The position numbers were made by a program, and so were the translations under genes. This document shows positions 7,149 to 8,063 of a DNA stretch of 8,063 nt, piece after piece. The notes under the pieces were generated by a model. The model worked only from the letters and a program-made list of their open reading frames with translations, made no database searches and was not told where the DNA came from. The stretch is from Lysobacteraceae bacterium (GTDB lineage: Bacteria; Pseudomonadota; Gammaproteobacteria; Xanthomonadales; Xanthomonadaceae), in NCBI GenBank assembly GCA_017990865.1, contig JAGNNB010000126.1:1-8063 (forward strand). Direction: 5' to 3'. Within the stretch, counting starts at the first letter, position 1. The number at the start of each line of letters is the position of its first letter.

Positions 7149-8063
7149 TGCGCGACCTCCAGCACCGCATCGGCGACGCGTTCGGCGGCGTCCGGTTTCG
7201 CCAGCGCGCGCGCGGCTTCGGCCATCGCCAGTCGCTTCGGCGCATCGACCGCGAGTTCGCGCAGGGTCGTCGCCAATGCGTCCGCGAGCGTGTCGCTTTG
7301 CTTGCACAGACGCGCCGCGCCGCGTTCGACCAGAAACATGCCGTTCTTGGTTTGGTGATCGTCCACCGCGGTCGGCAACGGCACGATCGCGCTGGCGACG
7401 CCGGCCGCGCAGACTTCCGCGAGCGTCAGCGCGCCGGCGCGACAAATCACCAAATCCGCCCAGCCGTAGGCTTCGGCCATATCGGCGATGAACGGCTCGA
7501 TCGACGCGTCCACGCCCGATGTCGCATACGCTTCCGCAGCGTCTTCGCGCATTTTTTCGCCGCACTGATGGCGGACCAACAAACGATCGGCGAACGCCGG
7601 ATCGCCGCGCAACGCGCGCAGGGCTTGCGGCACGGATTGATTCAACGCGCGCGCGCCTTGGCTGCCGCCGAGGATCAACACGCGGAATTCGCCGTCTTCG
7701 CGATGCAGGCGTTGCGCTGGCGGCGCGATGCGCAGAATAACGTCGCGCACGGGATTGCCGACGACGGTTTCCTTGCCCGGAAAAGTATCGGGGAACCCCG
7801 TCATTACGCGGCGTGCGACTTTCGCGAGCACGCGATTGGTCATGCCGGGCGCGCGATTCTGTTCGTGCACCAGCAGCGGAATGCCGGCGATGGCCGAAGC
7901 GATCCCGCCAGGCCCGGCGGCGAAACCGCCGAAGCTGACGACCGCGCGCGGGCGATGCGTGCGCAATATCCGCGCGGCGGCGCGTACCGCGGCGAGCAAG
8001 CGCATCGGCAGGCGCCACAATGCGCCGAGCCCTTTGCCGCGGAACCCCTGGATCGGGATGGTC
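7145..8063 (-). CDS. murG: Lipid II synthase MurG (partial, N-terminus outside window)
   Basis: MurG transfers GlcNAc from UDP-GlcNAc to lipid I on the cytoplasmic face of the inner membrane, giving lipid II. The visible 305 C-terminal residues begin with [15 protein letters not shown], matching the conserved G-RGKG segment; about 50 N-terminal residues, including the glycine-rich GGTGGH motif, lie beyond the edge (E. coli MurG has 355). Visible family marks in order are [43 protein letters not shown], the donor-sugar motif [12 protein letters not shown], and [14 protein letters not shown]. The frame continues without a start through the edge, so the TTG at 8020 is internal. The TGA stop overlaps the murC ATG as ATGA. 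In this cluster ftsW is expected further upstream, outside the window. Confidence 0.97.
   Translation of the reverse strand, partial: TIPIQGFRGKGLGALWRLPMRLLAAVRAAARILRTHRPRAVVSFGGFAAGPGGIASAIAGIPLLVHEQNRAPGMTNRVLAKVARRVMTGFPDTFPGKETVVGNPVRDVILRIAPPAQRLHREDGEFRVLILGGSQGARALNQSVPQALRALRGDPAFADRLLVRHQCGEKMREDAAEAYATSGVDASIEPFIADMAEAYGWADLVICRAGALTLAEVCAAGVASAIVPLPTAVDDHQTKNGMFLVERGAARLCKQSDTLADALATTLRELAVDAPKRLAMAEAARALAKPDAAERVADAVLEVAQ
7156..7160 (-). promoter_or_regulatory. Shine-Dalgarno of murC
   Basis: A perfect GGAGG on the minus strand ends seven bases before the murC ATG at 7148. It lies within the last codons of murG and fixes the murC start. Confidence 0.7.

Noticed and set aside
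5661..7358. A 565-codon plus-strand open frame antisense to murC
   Set aside because: It shows the same shadow effect of codon bias, with no family motif and no ribosome site or promoter of its own.
5700..8018. A 772-codon open frame ending with MurC, suggesting an N-terminal extension
   Set aside because: Its first 290 codons are murG read out of frame. The MurC family start is the ATG at 7148 with GGAGG.

Overview
The window is a high-GC stretch in which every convincing gene lies on the minus strand. Read in the direction of transcription (high to low coordinates), it contains murG (5' end outside the window), murC, ddl, ftsQ, ftsA and ftsZ. This is the distal half of the division and cell wall (dcw) cluster in the order usual for gammaproteobacteria. 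About 0.57 kb beyond ftsZ comes the 5' part of a membrane-anchored M48-type zinc metallopeptidase gene, which runs off the low-coordinate edge. The gene order, the FtsZ C-terminal peptide ([11 protein letters not shown]), the strong GC bias and a GGGAAT-rich inverted-repeat element all point to a gammaproteobacterium of the Xanthomonadaceae/Lysobacteraceae type (Lysobacter, Xanthomonas, Luteimonas and relatives). The genus is an inference and was not tested.

Layout: murG 7145-8063 (partial), murC 5700-7148, ddl 4703-5689, ftsQ 3882-4706, ftsA 2650-3885, ftsZ 1277-2521. Three junctions (murG/murC, ddl/ftsQ, ftsQ/ftsA) are ATGA overlaps, and murC/ddl are 10 bases apart, so murG to ftsA looks like one translationally coupled unit. 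A 128-base purine-rich leader separates ftsA from ftsZ. Downstream of ftsZ are two strong stem structures, one followed by a short T run, then an AT-rich promoter-like patch with a 17-bp perfect dyad, then the metallopeptidase gene.

How the genes work together: MurG makes lipid II, MurC and Ddl supply the stem-peptide precursors (UDP-MurNAc-L-Ala and D-Ala-D-Ala), FtsQ links the cytoplasmic ring to the periplasmic divisome, and FtsA tethers FtsZ filaments to the membrane. The products themselves are ordinary.

The most unusual feature is a 120-bp element (3895-4014) with 32-bp imperfect inverted repeats. It sits in frame in the 3' end of ftsQ, encodes almost the whole C-terminal tail of FtsQ, ends nine bases before the ftsA start, and carries a G-quadruplex-type run pattern on the mRNA strand. 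The lack of lpxC directly after ftsZ is a second point worth checking. I see no evidence of a wholly new system here.
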